DNA of 43,976 nucleotides from Rubrivivax sp. GTDB lineage: Bacteria; Pseudomonadota; Gammaproteobacteria; Burkholderiales; Burkholderiaceae_C. Under the pieces are notes generated by a model, which saw nothing but the letters and a program-made list of their open reading frames with translations, made no database searches and had not been told where the DNA came from. The stretch covers positions 1-43,976 of the forward strand of contig JADYZZ010000083.1 of NCBI GenBank assembly GCA_020852865.1, in the 5' to 3' direction. Positions 1 through 9,017 of this stretch are shown here, in pieces (positions within the stretch are counted from its first letter, which is position 1; every line of letters begins with the position of its first letter). Made by a program: the position numbers and the translations under genes.

Positions 1-875
1 CCCGAGTCCTCCTGCGTGTTGAAGAAGATCGGCGCGATCTTGCCGCCGAGCGTCACGCCGCCGAAGCGCTTGTTGGGCACGAAGGGGATGTCCTGCCCGG
101 TGGCCCAGATGACGCTGTTGGTCGCGCTCTTGCGGCTCGAGCCGGTGCCGACGACGTCGCCGACGTAGGCCACGAGGTGGTCCTTCTTCTTCAGGTCCTC
201 GATGAACTGGATCGGCCCGCGCTTGCTCTCCTCCTCGGGCTTGAAGGCGGCGTCCGGGCGGCTGTTCTTGAGCATCGCCAGGCAGTGCAGCGGGATGTCC
301 GGGCGGCTCCAGGCGTCGGGCGCGGGGCTGAGGTCGTCGGTATTGGTCTCGCCGGGAACCTTGAAGACGGTGACGGTGATGGCCTGCGGCACCTCGGGGC
401 GCGAGGTGAACCACTCGGCGTCGGCCCAGCTCTGCACGACTTCCCTGGCCTTGGCGTTGCCGGCGCGGGCCTTGGCGGCGACGTCGTTGAAGTAGTCGAA
501 CATCAGCAGCGTGTGCTCGAGCGCCGCAGCGGCCTGCGGCGCGACCTCGGCGTCGTCGAGCAGCTCGATCAGCGGGTGCACGTTGTAGCCGCCGACCATG
601 GTGCCCAGCAGCTCGGTGGCGCGGGCCTTGCCGATGAGGCCGACCTTCAGCGCGCCATGCGCCACCGCGGCGAGGAAGCTCGCCTTCACCTTGGCCGCGT
701 CGTCCACGCCCGGGGGCACGCGCTGCGTCAGCAGTTCGAGCAGGAAGGCCTCTTCGCCCGCGGGCGGGTTCTTGATCAGCTCGATCAGTTCGGCCACCTG
801 CGGGGCGGTGAGCGGCAGCGGCGGGATGCCGAGCGCGGCGCGTTCGGCGGCGTGTTGACGGTAGGCGGCAAGCAT
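1..875 (-). CDS. acnB: Aconitate hydratase B, N-terminal part (runs off the window)
   Basis: The gene reads leftward from an ATG at 875 and is cut by the window edge, leaving about 291 of the roughly 860 residues. AcnB interconverts citrate and isocitrate in the TCA cycle and may also act on 2-methylcitrate. The visible part starts MLAAYRQHAAERAALGIPPL and contains NPPAGEEAFLLELLTQRVPP, GGYNVHPLIELLDD, NTDDLSPAPDAWSRPD and YVGDVVGTGSSRKSATNS. These match the N-terminal HEAT-like domain followed by the swivel domain of AcnB rather than AcnA. The Fe-S ligands lie in the missing part. An AGGAG ribosome site sits about 7 bases before the start. The toxin gene ends 57 bases upstream in the same direction. 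Confidence 0.96.
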   Translation of the reverse strand, partial: MLAAYRQHAAERAALGIPPLPLTAPQVAELIELIKNPPAGEEAFLLELLTQRVPPGVDDAAKVKASFLAAVAHGALKVGLIGKARATELLGTMVGGYNVHPLIELLDDAEVAPQAAAALEHTLLMFDYFNDVAAKARAGNAKAREVVQSWADAEWFTSRPEVPQAITVTVFKVPGETNTDDLSPAPDAWSRPDIPLHCLAMLKNSRPDAAFKPEEESKRGPIQFIEDLKKKDHLVAYVGDVVGTGSSRKSATNSVIWATGQDIPFVPNKRFGGVTLGGKIAPIFFNTQEDS

Positions 876-932
876 GGGCACTCCTGCAGGGGAATCGGTG
901 GGGGCGGTGGAGGATCGGATCTCAGGCTGACA

Positions 933-1337
933 TCAGGCTTTGGGCACGATGAGCTCGAGCCCCTTGAAGTAGTCGCGGTAGAACGCGGCGTCGCGCGTGA
1001 TGAGGGCGTCGCACTGCATCATGGCGTGGGCACCGATCAGGAAGTCGGCGACCGTGCGGCTGCGGTTGCCGCCGCGCTGGCGGTAGCGGCGCTGCATCTC
1101 GCCGGCGCGCAGCGCGGACTTGGGCGCCATCGCGCTGTAGGCGATGCCCGCTTCCTCCAGGTGCTGCAGCACTTCCGAGCCGCCCCGCAGCGAGGTGCAC
1201 AGTTCGGCCAGCGCCACCTCGCACAGCACCACCGGGCCGACGTGCAGCGCCTGACGCACCGCGGCCGCCGCGGCCAGCGCGCCGCTGCCGCTGCCGGCGA
1301 TGAGATCGATCAGCACCGAGGAGTCCGCGGCGATCAT
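933..1337 (-). CDS. PIN-domain toxin, VapC-like ribonuclease
   Basis: A 134-residue PIN-domain protein, a normal size for VapC toxins, which are Mg-dependent RNases that cut tRNA or rRNA. Acidic residues are where the PIN fold needs them: Asp5 in MIAADSSVLIDLI, a Glu in the VALAEL segment near residue 45, Asp98 in TVADFLIGAHA, and Asp110/Asp116 in CDALITRDAAFY. The start was chosen because PIN proteins begin right before the first strand carrying the first Asp. The frame stays open upstream to about 1601, but that extension is Arg/Pro-rich and unlike any PIN domain. The AbrB-type gene at 1516-1779 is the likely antitoxin, although the 178-base gap between them is unusually long. No strong ribosome site is seen. 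Confidence 0.85.
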   Translation of the reverse strand: MIAADSSVLIDLIAGSGSGALAAAAAVRQALHVGPVVLCEVALAELCTSLRGGSEVLQHLEEAGIAYSAMAPKSALRAGEMQRRYRQRGGNRSRTVADFLIGAHAMMQCDALITRDAAFYRDYFKGLELIVPKA

Positions 1338-1515
1338 CGCGCAAGGAGGGATGGGGCGCGTCCGGGTGCGCCGCAGCGTGGCGCGATCGGGTGCGCGGCG
1401 CGCCGGCGCACCGGGTGCGCGCGGCAGAGGGACCCGCTGCGCATCGGCGCTGCCCCCATGTGCGCAACCCTCACCTGCCGTTCCCGCGGCCGGGCGGCGC
1501 TGCCGGGTCGGCTGC

Positions 1516-1779
1516 TCACGCCCCTTCGTCCTCGGGCGGCAGGTAGGGGGCGCCCGGCGCGTGGCCGCGGATCGTGCGCATCGCCTCGTCGGTGCTGGCA
1601 AAGCCGTCGAGCTCGAAGCGGCCGCGCAGCTTGCTCACGGCATCGGCCACGTCCTTGCGCAGGATGATGCGGGCGCCGTCGAGCTCGACCGTGAGCTTCG
1701 TGCCCTTGGTCAGCCCGAGCGCGTCGCGTACCGCCTTGGGCAGGGTGATCTGACCGCGTTCGGCTACGGTGGCGTCCAT
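1516..1779 (-). CDS. AbrB/MazE/SpoVT-type antitoxin, VapB-like
   Basis: An 87-residue protein starting MDATVAERGQITLPKAVRDA, the classic swapped-hairpin AbrB DNA-binding domain (RGQITLPKAVRDALGL, then KLTVELDGARIILRKD). The C-terminal tail, with FELDGFASTDEAMRTIRG, is the usual toxin-binding arm. The frame extends upstream to an ATG at 1848, but that codon lies inside the promoter at 1830-1858, so the internal ATG at 1779 is preferred. This gives a leader of about 44 bases. By analogy with the family it should neutralise the PIN protein downstream and repress its own promoter. Confidence 0.85.
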   Translation of the reverse strand: MDATVAERGQITLPKAVRDALGLTKGTKLTVELDGARIILRKDVADAVSKLRGRFELDGFASTDEAMRTIRGHAPGAPYLPPEDEGA

Positions 1780-1829
1780 TGCAGGCAACTCGTTGCGGGA
1801 GGGAATTCGGATCGATCCGGTATGTTCGA

Positions 1830-1858
1830 ATGATACATACTTGACCATACATATTCAA
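1830..1858 (-). promoter_or_regulatory. Promoter of the antitoxin-toxin pair with direct repeats
   Basis: On the minus strand TTGAAT (1858-1853) and TATCAT (1835-1830) are separated by exactly 17 bases, close to a sigma-70 promoter. The element is strikingly AT-rich for this genome. Two ATACATA direct repeats (1833-1839 and 1847-1853 on the plus strand, 14 bases apart) overlap it. They are candidate operator half-sites for AbrB-type autoregulation (inference). Expected transcription start is near 1823. Confidence 0.6.
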
Positions 1859-2196
1859 GCCGGAGCCGATCGGCCCTGCGATGCGCACCGGCGATGCCGG
1901 GCACAGACGAATGCTCCGCGGCTGGTGGCGGCGCCGGTGATGCGCGCCCGCGCGGCGAGGGTCACGGGCACGGCGGCGAGCATGCGTTGCGCCGCGCAGT
2001 GGCTCGACGATCTGGCGGCCCGCCGGTCTGCCCTCCGACACGGGCGCGAACGGCGTCAGGAGGATTCGGACGGGCCGTCTTCCCTTGCCCGTAGGATGGA
2101 CGCGTGCCGGCGACAGCGGCTAGTCTGTCGGCCGTGACGACGCAGGGGCCCGCTGCCGCGGCGCCCGGGCTTCGGCTTCACGACGTGGAGAACCCC

Positions 2197-2790
2197 ATGA
2201 CACGATATGTGGCAGTGCGCGACCGCCGGCTGCAGGGCGGCGTACCCAAGCGCGGTGGCCTGAGCATCATCAACACCAGCGCGAACACGACCCTGTCGTC
2301 GCTGTTCGGCCAGGTCCGCTCCGCGCTCGGGTCGCACGAGCGGTTCGATGCCATGTTCATCCTGTGCCACGGCTACGCCGGCCGCAATCTGCGCGCCGCC
2401 GTGAGCATGGATGCCGGCGGCGAGGGGCTGCAGTTGTGCGCCGAGGGCGTTCTGCATTCGAACGTCGCGCGCTGGACGGCAATCGCCGGCAAGGTGAACC
2501 ACATCGTCGTCTACAGCTGCGCCGCAGGCAACACCGAGCGCGGCAACGAAGGGTCGACCGCCGACGGCCGCTACCTGATGGGCGCGCTGGCCATCCACAC
2601 CGAGGCCAACGTCTATGCCGCCGATCGCATCCAGTGGTACCAGACGCATGGCGGGCTCGCGAACGGCCGTTTCGAGTTCGGCGACTGGGAGGGCAACCTC
2701 TGGCGATTCCCGCCCAGCGGTGAGCCGCCGACGATGGTCTCGCGCGCGCCGGTCGAGTTTGCCGACGTGATGGCCGGGACGGCGCCGTAG
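2197..2790 (+). CDS. Small protein of unknown function with a possible caspase-like His/Cys dyad
   Basis: A 197-residue soluble protein with no signal peptide or membrane segment. The ATG at 2197 is preferred over an upstream in-frame start because GTGGAG lies 6 bases before it. Two hydrophobic strands end in conserved-looking motifs: [13 protein letters not shown] (His58) and [11 protein letters not shown] (Cys108). A strand ending in His-Gly and, about 50 residues later, a strand ending in Ser-Cys is the layout of clan CD peptidases (caspase, gingipain and CHAT folds). GGEGLQL between them would fit the loop after the His. The peptidase assignment is inference from this pattern only. I recognise no named family, and the neighbours (an antitoxin pair and fabA) give no clue. 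Confidence 0.75.
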   Translation: MTRYVAVRDRRLQGGVPKRGGLSIINTSANTTLSSLFGQVRSALGSHERFDAMFILCHGYAGRNLRAAVSMDAGGEGLQLCAEGVLHSNVARWTAIAGKVNHIVVYSCAAGNTERGNEGSTADGRYLMGALAIHTEANVYAADRIQWYQTHGGLANGRFEFGDWEGNLWRFPPSGEPPTMVSRAPVEFADVMAGTAP

Positions 2791-2969
2791 CCGGGGGCAG
2801 CGCACCGCGCTCGGGTCCGGGCCTCGGCCCGCGCCGCCTGCCGCGGCAGCGGCCTGCGGCGGCGCTTCTGCGCGCGCTGGCAAAATGCAGGCTGTGCAGC
2901 CGGCCAGGGCCGCGCACGGCCGCCGCAGCGCCCGGCGGCCATCCTCGGGAGCCCCACGAGCCTCAACGC

Positions 2970-3515
2970 ATGAGCCAACCATCGTCCGCGAGCCAGCGCG
3001 AGCTCGGTCGCCACCGCTACGAACGTGCGGATCTGCTGGCCTGTGGGCGAGGCGAGCTGTTCGGCCCGGGCAACGCGCGTCTGCCGCTGCCCGACATGCT
3101 GATGTTCGATCGCATCGTGCACATCGACGACACCGGCGGCGTGCACGGCAAAGGGCTGATCGAGGCCGAACTCGACATCCGTCCCGATCTGTGGTTCTTC
3201 GGCTGCCACTTCGAGACCGACCCGGTGATGCCCGGTTGCCTCGGCCTGGACGCACTGTGGCAGCTGGTCGGTTTCTGGCTCGGCTGGCGCGGCAACCCCG
3301 GGCGCGGACGCGCGCTCGGCGCCGGCGAGATCAGGTTCTTCGGCCAGGTGCTGCCCAGCGCGTCGAAGGTCGCGTACCGGCTCGACGTCAAGCGCGTCAT
3401 CGAGCGCAAGCTCGTGATCGGCATCGCCGACGGGCATGTGCTCGTCGACGGCCGCGAGATCTACGCTGCCGCCGACCTCAAGGTCGGCCTGTTCAAGTCG
3501 GCCGAGGACTTCTGA
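2970..3515 (+). CDS. fabA: 3-hydroxydecanoyl-ACP dehydratase/isomerase
   Basis: A 181-residue protein with a single hot-dog fold. FabA dehydrates 3-hydroxyacyl-ACP and isomerises trans-2-decenoyl-ACP to cis-3-decenoyl-ACP, the branch point to unsaturated fatty acids. The catalytic His80 is in [12 protein letters not shown] and Asp94 in [12 protein letters not shown], both typical of FabA rather than FabZ. The stretch [11 protein letters not shown] near the N terminus is also diagnostic. The stop codon TGA shares its A with the ATG of fabB, so the two are translationally coupled, as in many Proteobacteria. A CAAAAT -10-like box at 2881-2886 would give a leader of about 77 bases. Confidence 0.96.
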   Translation: MSQPSSASQRELGRHRYERADLLACGRGELFGPGNARLPLPDMLMFDRIVHIDDTGGVHGKGLIEAELDIRPDLWFFGCHFETDPVMPGCLGLDALWQLVGFWLGWRGNPGRGRALGAGEIRFFGQVLPSASKVAYRLDVKRVIERKLVIGIADGHVLVDGREIYAAADLKVGLFKSAEDF

Positions 3516-4729
3516 TGCGACGCGTGGTCGTCACCGGACAGGGCATCGTCTCCAGCCTGGGCCTCGACGCCGACGCGGTCGCGCGCAGCCTGTACGAGGG
3601 GCAATCGGGCATCCGATTCAACCCCGCGTATGCCGAGCGCGGCCTGCGCTGCCGCGTGAGCGGCCGTCCGCCGATCGAGCTCGAGGCGGCCATCGAGCGG
3701 CGCACGCTGCGCTTCATGGGCGACGCGGCCGCCTATGCCTGGCTGGCGATGAAGCAGGCGATCGCGCAGGCGGGCCTCGCGCGCGAGCAGGTCTCGCACG
3801 AGCGCACCGGGCTCGTTGCCGGCTCGGGCGGAGCCTCGAGCGCCAACCAGGTCTGGGCCGCCGACACGCTGCGCGCGAAAGGCATCAAGCGGGTCGGCCC
3901 GTTCATGGTCACGCGCACGATGGGCAGCACGGTCTCGGCCTGCCTGGCCACCGACTTCGGCATCAAGGGCGTCAACTACTCGATCAGCTCGGCCTGCGCG
4001 ACGAGCGCGCACTGCATCGGCCACGCCGCGCAGCTCATCGCCTGGGGCCAGCAGGACGTGATGTTCGCCGGCGGCGGCGAGGAGGAGAGCTGGGAGCTGT
4101 CGCTGCTGTTCGACGCGATGGGCGCCATGTCCACCGGGTACAACGAGCGCCCCGAGCAGGCCTCGCGCCCCTTCGACGCGGCGCGCGACGGCTTCGTCAT
4201 CGCCGGCGGCGGCGGCATGCTCGTGCTCGAGGCGCTCGAGCACGCGCGGGCGCGCGACGCCACGATCCTGGCCGAGATCGTCGGCTACGGCGCCACCTCC
4301 GACGGTCACGACATGGTGGCGCCGTCGGGCGAAGGCGCGGTGCGCTGCATGCGCCAGGCCCTGGCCGCCGTGCGCCAGCCGATCGACTACATCAACGCGC
4401 ACGGCACCTCGACGCCGGTGGGCGACGTCGCCGAGTTGAATGCCCTGCGCGAGGTGTTCGGCGCGAACGTGCCGGCGATCAGCTCGACCAAGTCGCTCTC
4501 GGGCCATTCGCTGGGCGCGGCCGGCGTGCAGGAAGCCATCTACTCGCTGCTGATGATGCAGCGCGGCTTTGCTGCCGCATCGGCCAACATCGAGACGCTC
4601 GACCCGGCCGCCGAGGGGCTGCCGGTGCTGCGCGAGCGGCGCGACGGTCCGCTCGGCGCGGTGATGTCCAACAGCTTCGGTTTCGGCGGCACCAACGCTT
4701 CGCTGGTGCTGGCGCGCTTCGCGGGCTGA
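3515..4729 (+). CDS. fabB: 3-oxoacyl-ACP synthase I
   Basis: A 404-residue thiolase-fold condensing enzyme that elongates cis-3-decenoyl-ACP made by FabA, using malonyl-ACP. The catalytic triad is visible: Cys161 in [10 protein letters not shown], His296 in [11 protein letters not shown] and His331 in [10 protein letters not shown]. The C-terminal [14 protein letters not shown] is the usual family end. Coupling to fabA (TGATG) and the sequence [20 protein letters not shown] favour FabB over FabF. The gene ends 37 bases before the convergent end of hutF. Confidence 0.96.
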   Translation: MRRVVVTGQGIVSSLGLDADAVARSLYEGQSGIRFNPAYAERGLRCRVSGRPPIELEAAIERRTLRFMGDAAAYAWLAMKQAIAQAGLAREQVSHERTGLVAGSGGASSANQVWAADTLRAKGIKRVGPFMVTRTMGSTVSACLATDFGIKGVNYSISSACATSAHCIGHAAQLIAWGQQDVMFAGGGEEESWELSLLFDAMGAMSTGYNERPEQASRPFDAARDGFVIAGGGGMLVLEALEHARARDATILAEIVGYGATSDGHDMVAPSGEGAVRCMRQALAAVRQPIDYINAHGTSTPVGDVAELNALREVFGANVPAISSTKSLSGHSLGAAGVQEAIYSLLMMQRGFAAASANIETLDPAAEGLPVLRERRDGPLGAVMSNSFGFGGTNASLVLARFAG

Positions 4730-4766
4730 GAGCCGGTAAAGGCATGAGACGCGGCGCGCGTGTCGC

Positions 4767-6080
4767 TCAGTGCACGCGCTGCCCGGCCACCCAGGTCTGC
4801 GCGACGGCCGGCGCGTCGGTGGCGAAGATCCAGGCGTCGAGCGTGTCCTCCAGCGCCGCACCGTCGAGTCCGGCCGCCGCCGTGTCGAGCACGAGCAGGT
4901 CGGCGCGCGCGCCGGCGACCAGGCCCCAGCGCGCGAGGCCCGCAGCGGCGCCGCCTGCGCTCAGACAGGCCTCGAACAGGCGCGCGCCGCTCGAGCCCCC
5001 GAAGCGCAACGGGTCGGCGGCGACGTTGCGCCGCCTGAGTGCGAGGCGCTGCGCATACTCGAGCCAGCGCAGTTCCGGCGCCGCGCTGCGGCAGACCTGG
5101 CTGTCCGAGCCGATCGCCAGCGGAACGCCGGCGGCCAGCCAGCGCGGCAGGTCGGGCAGGCCGTCGCCCAGGTTGGCTTCGGTGCTGGGGCAGATCACGA
5201 CACCGGCGCCGCTGGCGGCCACTGCGTCGATCTCGGCGGCGCTGGCATGGGTGGCGTGCACGAGCTGCCAGCGCGCGTCGAGCCTGAAATTGCGCGTCAG
5301 CCATTCGATCGGACGCGCGCCGGTCGCGGCCAGGCAGTCGTCGACCTCGCCGGTCTGCTCGGCGATGTGGATGTGGATCGGCGCGGCGTCGTCGTCCAGC
5401 GCCTCGACCAGCGCGCGCATCGAGGCCGGCACTGCCGCGCGCAGCGAGTGGATCGCGACGCCGGCGCTCACGCGCGGCGCGCGCCAACCGCGGATGCCCG
5501 CGCGCAGTTCGAGCACCTCGGCCGCCGTCGTGGCGAAGCGCCGCTGCTCGGGGCGCAGCGCGGCTTGCGCGAAGCCGGCGCGCTCGTACAGCGCGGGCAG
5601 CAGGGTCAGGCCGATTCCGGCATCGGCCGCCGCTTGGGCCAATGCGCGGCTGAGCGCCAGCGGATCGGCGCAGCGGCGGCCGTCGGCGGCGTGGTGCAGG
5701 TAGTGAAACTCGCAGACCTGGGTGTAGCCGCCGGCCAGCAGCTCGCGATAGAGACGCGCGGCGACGGCACGCAACTGCTCCGGCGTGATGGCCAGGGCCA
5801 CCTCGTACATGCGTTCGCGCCAGCTCCAGAAGTCGTCATGGGCGCCGGCGCGCCGTTCGGCGCGGCCGGCGAACGCGCGCTGAAAGGCGTGGCTGTGCGC
5901 GTTCACGAGGCCGGGCAGCACCGGGCCGGGCAGCACGCTGGCCTCGGGCGGCGCGGCGCGTCCCGGCTCGATCGCCGACCAGCAGCCCGCGGCGTCGGCG
6001 GCGAGCAGCACCGATTCGTGCCAGCGGCCCTCGATCCAGGCTGCCGGCGCCCACAGCAGCTTGGCTGCACCGCCGCTCAT
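4767..6080 (-). CDS. hutF: Formimidoylglutamate deiminase
   Basis: A 437-residue amidohydrolase that converts N-formimidoyl-L-glutamate to N-formyl-L-glutamate and ammonia, the first half of the two-step route to glutamate. Zinc-site motifs are in order: NAHSHAFQR, the HIHIAEQTGEVDDC segment, LVHATHAS and GSDSQVCRSA. The HSHAFQRA segment and the HIAEQ motif are typical of HutF. Its ATG overlaps the hutG stop by four bases (ATGA), so the two are translationally coupled. It is the last gene of the leftward hut operon. Confidence 0.94.
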   Translation of the reverse strand: MSGGAAKLLWAPAAWIEGRWHESVLLAADAAGCWSAIEPGRAAPPEASVLPGPVLPGLVNAHSHAFQRAFAGRAERRAGAHDDFWSWRERMYEVALAITPEQLRAVAARLYRELLAGGYTQVCEFHYLHHAADGRRCADPLALSRALAQAAADAGIGLTLLPALYERAGFAQAALRPEQRRFATTAAEVLELRAGIRGWRAPRVSAGVAIHSLRAAVPASMRALVEALDDDAAPIHIHIAEQTGEVDDCLAATGARPIEWLTRNFRLDARWQLVHATHASAAEIDAVAASGAGVVICPSTEANLGDGLPDLPRWLAAGVPLAIGSDSQVCRSAAPELRWLEYAQRLALRRRNVAADPLRFGGSSGARLFEACLSAGGAAAGLARWGLVAGARADLLVLDTAAAGLDGAALEDTLDAWIFATDAPAVAQTWVAGQRVH

Positions 6081-6871
6081 GCCGGCTTCCAGTCGATCAT
6101 CGCCTGCACGAGCCGGCCGAGCAGCGGCGTGACGGCGGCGGCGCGCGCCTCGTCCCAGCGATAGGGCGGCGCTTCGTCCATGTAGGTGCGCCAGGCCATC
6201 TCGAGCTGCACGGCGTGCACGCGCTCGGCCGGGCGGCCGTAGTGGCGCGTGATGTGGCCGCCCTTGAAGCGGCCGTCGACGACCCAGCTGTACGCGTCCT
6301 GGGCCGCGCACAGTGCGGCGAGCGTTTCGCGCAGCGTGGGCGCGCAGCTCGTGCCCTCGGCGGTGCCGAGATTGAGGTGGGGCAGCGTGCCTTCGAACAG
6401 CCAGGGCAGTTCGCCCTTGATGCTGTGCGCGTCGAGCAGCACGGCATGGCCGTGCGCCGCGCGCAGGCGCTCGACTTCGGCGGCCAGGGCGTCGTGGTAG
6501 GGCTGCCAGTACTGCACGACGCGCGCGGCGACCTCGGCCGCGTCGGGCTCGGCGCCGGCGCGGTAGATCGGCTCGCCGCTGAAGTGCCGCGTCGGGCACA
6601 GCTCGGTGTTGTTGCGCCCGGCGTACATCGGACGGTTGTCGCTCGGGCGGTTGAGGTCGATCACGTAGCGGCTGGCGCGCGGCACGATCAGGCTCGCGCC
6701 CAGCTCGACCGCGAAGCCGTACAGGCGGTCGACGAACCAGTCGGTGTCTTCGACGCCGAGCGCGCGTTCGGTGCAGCGCGCGGCCAGCTCGTCGGGAATC
6801 CAGGTGCCGCAATGCGGCGCGCTGACGACGAGCGGCGTGCGGCCGCGGTGCAGGGTGTAGAGCTCGCTCAT
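6077..6871 (-). CDS. hutG: N-formylglutamate deformylase
   Basis: A 264-residue zinc hydrolase that splits N-formyl-L-glutamate into glutamate and formate, the last step of this histidine pathway. Family motifs: SAPHCGTWIPDEL near the N terminus, RYVIDLNRPSDNRPMY, LCPTRHFSGEPIY and LLDAHSIKGELPWLFEG. Together with hutF it defines the five-enzyme variant that releases formate rather than formamide. The 196-base gap from hutI holds two GC-rich hairpins with short loops (GGCCC-GAA-GGGCC near 6891 and CGGCC-GGAA-GGCCG near 7010). These could stabilise or attenuate the downstream message (inference). Confidence 0.95.
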   Translation of the reverse strand: MSELYTLHRGRTPLVVSAPHCGTWIPDELAARCTERALGVEDTDWFVDRLYGFAVELGASLIVPRASRYVIDLNRPSDNRPMYAGRNNTELCPTRHFSGEPIYRAGAEPDAAEVAARVVQYWQPYHDALAAEVERLRAAHGHAVLLDAHSIKGELPWLFEGTLPHLNLGTAEGTSCAPTLRETLAALCAAQDAYSWVVDGRFKGGHITRHYGRPAERVHAVQLEMAWRTYMDEAPPYRWDEARAAAVTPLLGRLVQAMIDWKPA

Positions 6872-7067
6872 GACGTCCTCCGGGCCCGAAGGGCCTGCGC
6901 CCCGAGGGGCGGTGGGTGGGTCGCACGGGCCCCTTGCGCCGCGCGGCAGGGCATCCGCTGTCGCGCGGCGCGCGAGCGCCCGCGCCGATGCGCCCGGCGC
7001 ACAACGGCCGGAAGGCCGGACCGCGCGGCACGCGGCGCGGTTGGCACCTGCGAGCAGCCGGGCACGC

Positions 7068-8279
7068 TCATGCCGGCGCGCGCTCGACGCCGCCGCAGAC
7101 GACGCGCCGGCAGGGGTTGTGGCCGAAGCGATAGGCGATCTCGCGCGGATGCCCGGCGTCCCACACCGCGAAGTCGGCGCGCAGCCCCGGTGCGAGCGCG
7201 CCGCGGTCGGCCAGGCCGAGCGCGCGCGCCGCATGCCGCGTGACGCCGCGCCAGGCCTCCTCGGGCGTGAGCCGAAACAGCGTGCAGGCCATGTTCAGCA
7301 TCAGCAGCAGCGACAGCGTGGGCGATGTGCCCGGGTTGTGGTCGGTGGCGATCGCGATCGGCACGCCCGCGGCCCGCAGCGCGGCCACCGGCGGCAGCCG
7401 GGTCTCGCGCAGGAAGTAGTAGGCGCCCGGCAGCAATACCGCCACGGTGCCGGCCGCGCGCAGCGCGGCCACGCCGGCGTCGGACAGATGCTCGAGGTGG
7501 TCGCACGACAGCGCGCCGTGGCGTGCCGCCAGCGCGGCCCCTTCCTGGTTGCTGAGCTGCTCGGCGTGCAGCTTGACCGGCAGGCCGAGCGCGACGGCGC
7601 GGGCCAGCACGCGCCCGGTCTCGGCCGGCGTGAAGCCGATCGTGTCGCAGTAGGCGTCGACGGCGTCCGCCAGGCCGGCGCGCTGCTGGCCCTCGAGCCA
7701 GGCGCAGACCGCGTCGACGTAGGCGCTGCGCCGGCCCTCGAACTCGGGCGGCAGTGCATGCGCGCCGAGCGAGGTCGTGCGCACCGTGAGCGCGAGCTCG
7801 CGCCCGAGGCGGCGTGCCGCCGCCAGGCAGCGCGCCTCGTGCGTCTCGCTCAGGCCGTAGCCGGACTTGACCTCGAGCGTGGTCACGCCCTCGCGCATCA
7901 ACGCGCGCGCGCGCGCGGCCGCGCTCTCGAACAGCGCTTCGTCGCTGGCCGAGCGCGTGGCTGCCACGGTCGCGCGGATGCCGCCGCCCGCGCGCGCGAT
8001 CTCCTCGTAGCTCGCGCCCTGCAGCCGCAGCTCGAATTCGGCGGCGCGGTCGCCGCCGTAGACGAGATGGGTGTGCGCGTCGATCAGGCCCGGGGTGACG
8101 AGGGCGCCCCCGAGGTCATGCTCGGCGCCAACCTGCAGCCCCGCGGGCAGCGCCGCCTCGGCGCCGATCCAGCCGATGCGATCGCCTTCTGCGAGGAGCG
8201 CACCGCGCTCGATCCAGCCCCAGGGCGTCCCGTCGGCCATGCTGGCCAGGCGCGCGCCGCGCCACAGCGTGCGGCTCAT
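7068..8279 (-). CDS. hutI: Imidazolonepropionase
   Basis: A 403-residue amidohydrolase that hydrolyses 4-imidazolone-5-propionate to N-formimidoyl-glutamate. Metal-site and family motifs: [51 protein letters not shown] and [11 protein letters not shown]. The ATG at 8279 was chosen because GGAG lies 9 bases upstream and the encoded N terminus ([14 protein letters not shown]) matches the family. An in-frame ATG at 8333 would add 18 Pro/Ala-rich residues and bring the gene closer to hutD. Confidence 0.95.
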   Translation of the reverse strand: MSRTLWRGARLASMADGTPWGWIERGALLAEGDRIGWIGAEAALPAGLQVGAEHDLGGALVTPGLIDAHTHLVYGGDRAAEFELRLQGASYEEIARAGGGIRATVAATRSASDEALFESAAARARALMREGVTTLEVKSGYGLSETHEARCLAAARRLGRELALTVRTTSLGAHALPPEFEGRRSAYVDAVCAWLEGQQRAGLADAVDAYCDTIGFTPAETGRVLARAVALGLPVKLHAEQLSNQEGAALAARHGALSCDHLEHLSDAGVAALRAAGTVAVLLPGAYYFLRETRLPPVAALRAAGVPIAIATDHNPGTSPTLSLLLMLNMACTLFRLTPEEAWRGVTRHAARALGLADRGALAPGLRADFAVWDAGHPREIAYRFGHNPCRRVVCGGVERAPA

Positions 8280-8340
8280 CGGCGCGCGCTCCACGGTCTG
8301 CTGCGCGGCCGGCCCCGGGCCGGGCGGCGGCACGCCGTCC

Positions 8341-8925
8341 TCATGCGGCCTCCAGGGTCAGCCACCAGGCGCGGCCGCCCTCACGCACGGTCCACGCGGC
8401 GGCGTCGCCCGCGTCGCTCCAGAGCAGCGTGCCGGCAGCCAGCGCCTCGCAGCGCGCGCTGCCGAGCTCGAGCTGCAGGGCGTCGGCCGCGTACAGGCCG
8501 CGCCAGCGCGCGCCGCCGGGCAGGCGGCTGCCGGGCGGCGCGCGCCGCATGTGCGCACGACCGGCGCCCTGCTGCACCATGAGGTTGAGGTCCTGCGTCG
8601 GTCCGTCGAGCAGGCGGCAGTGCGGGGCCTCGGCGCCGTCGAACTGCACCGGCTCGCTGTGCGCCGTGAGCGTGAGGCGGCGGCCCGGCAGCGCGAGCTC
8701 GACACCCGCGCCTTCGAGCACGGCAAAGCAACGCGCGACGCCGGGATAGGCCGAGAAATCGCCCGCGCGCGCGATCTCGGCCACGCTCACCCTCACCCGC
8801 CAGTCGCCGCTGCGCGGCCAGGCGAGCAGCTCGCGCGTGGTGCCGCCGCCGTTGCGCCAGGGCTGGGGCAGGCAGTCGGCGAGAGCGATCCGGTTCGGTG
8901 TGCGCATCGGCGCGGCGGTTGTCAT
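8341..8925 (-). CDS. hutD: HutD family protein
   Basis: A 194-residue cupin-like protein of the HutD family (DUF886), found in proteobacterial hut loci and thought to tune pathway flux, possibly by binding formylglutamate; no catalytic role is established. Family motifs include [49 protein letters not shown] and [10 protein letters not shown]. An alternative ATG at 8907 would remove six residues. It lies between hutC and hutI in the leftward operon, 92 bases after hutC. Confidence 0.9.
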   Translation of the reverse strand: MTTAAPMRTPNRIALADCLPQPWRNGGGTTRELLAWPRSGDWRVRVSVAEIARAGDFSAYPGVARCFAVLEGAGVELALPGRRLTLTAHSEPVQFDGAEAPHCRLLDGPTQDLNLMVQQGAGRAHMRRAPPGSRLPGGARWRGLYAADALQLELGSARCEALAAGTLLWSDAGDAAAWTVREGGRAWWLTLEAA

Positions 8926-9017
8926 GGGAGCGGGCCCCGATCGGAAGGACGGTTGCGGTCTCGTGAATGGGCAGGTCCTGGCTGCTGCGGCAGGTGGCGA
9001 TCGTCGCAGCTCTGCGA

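Noticed and set aside
177..1667. Long plus-strand open frame opposite acnB and the toxin gene
   Set aside because: It is an antisense shadow of acnB, rich in Gly/Arg/Ala with no domain; the minus-strand reading is clearly AcnB.
2881..2886. CAAAAT as a firm fabA promoter
   Set aside because: No matching -35 box at a proper distance; kept only as a remark under fabA.
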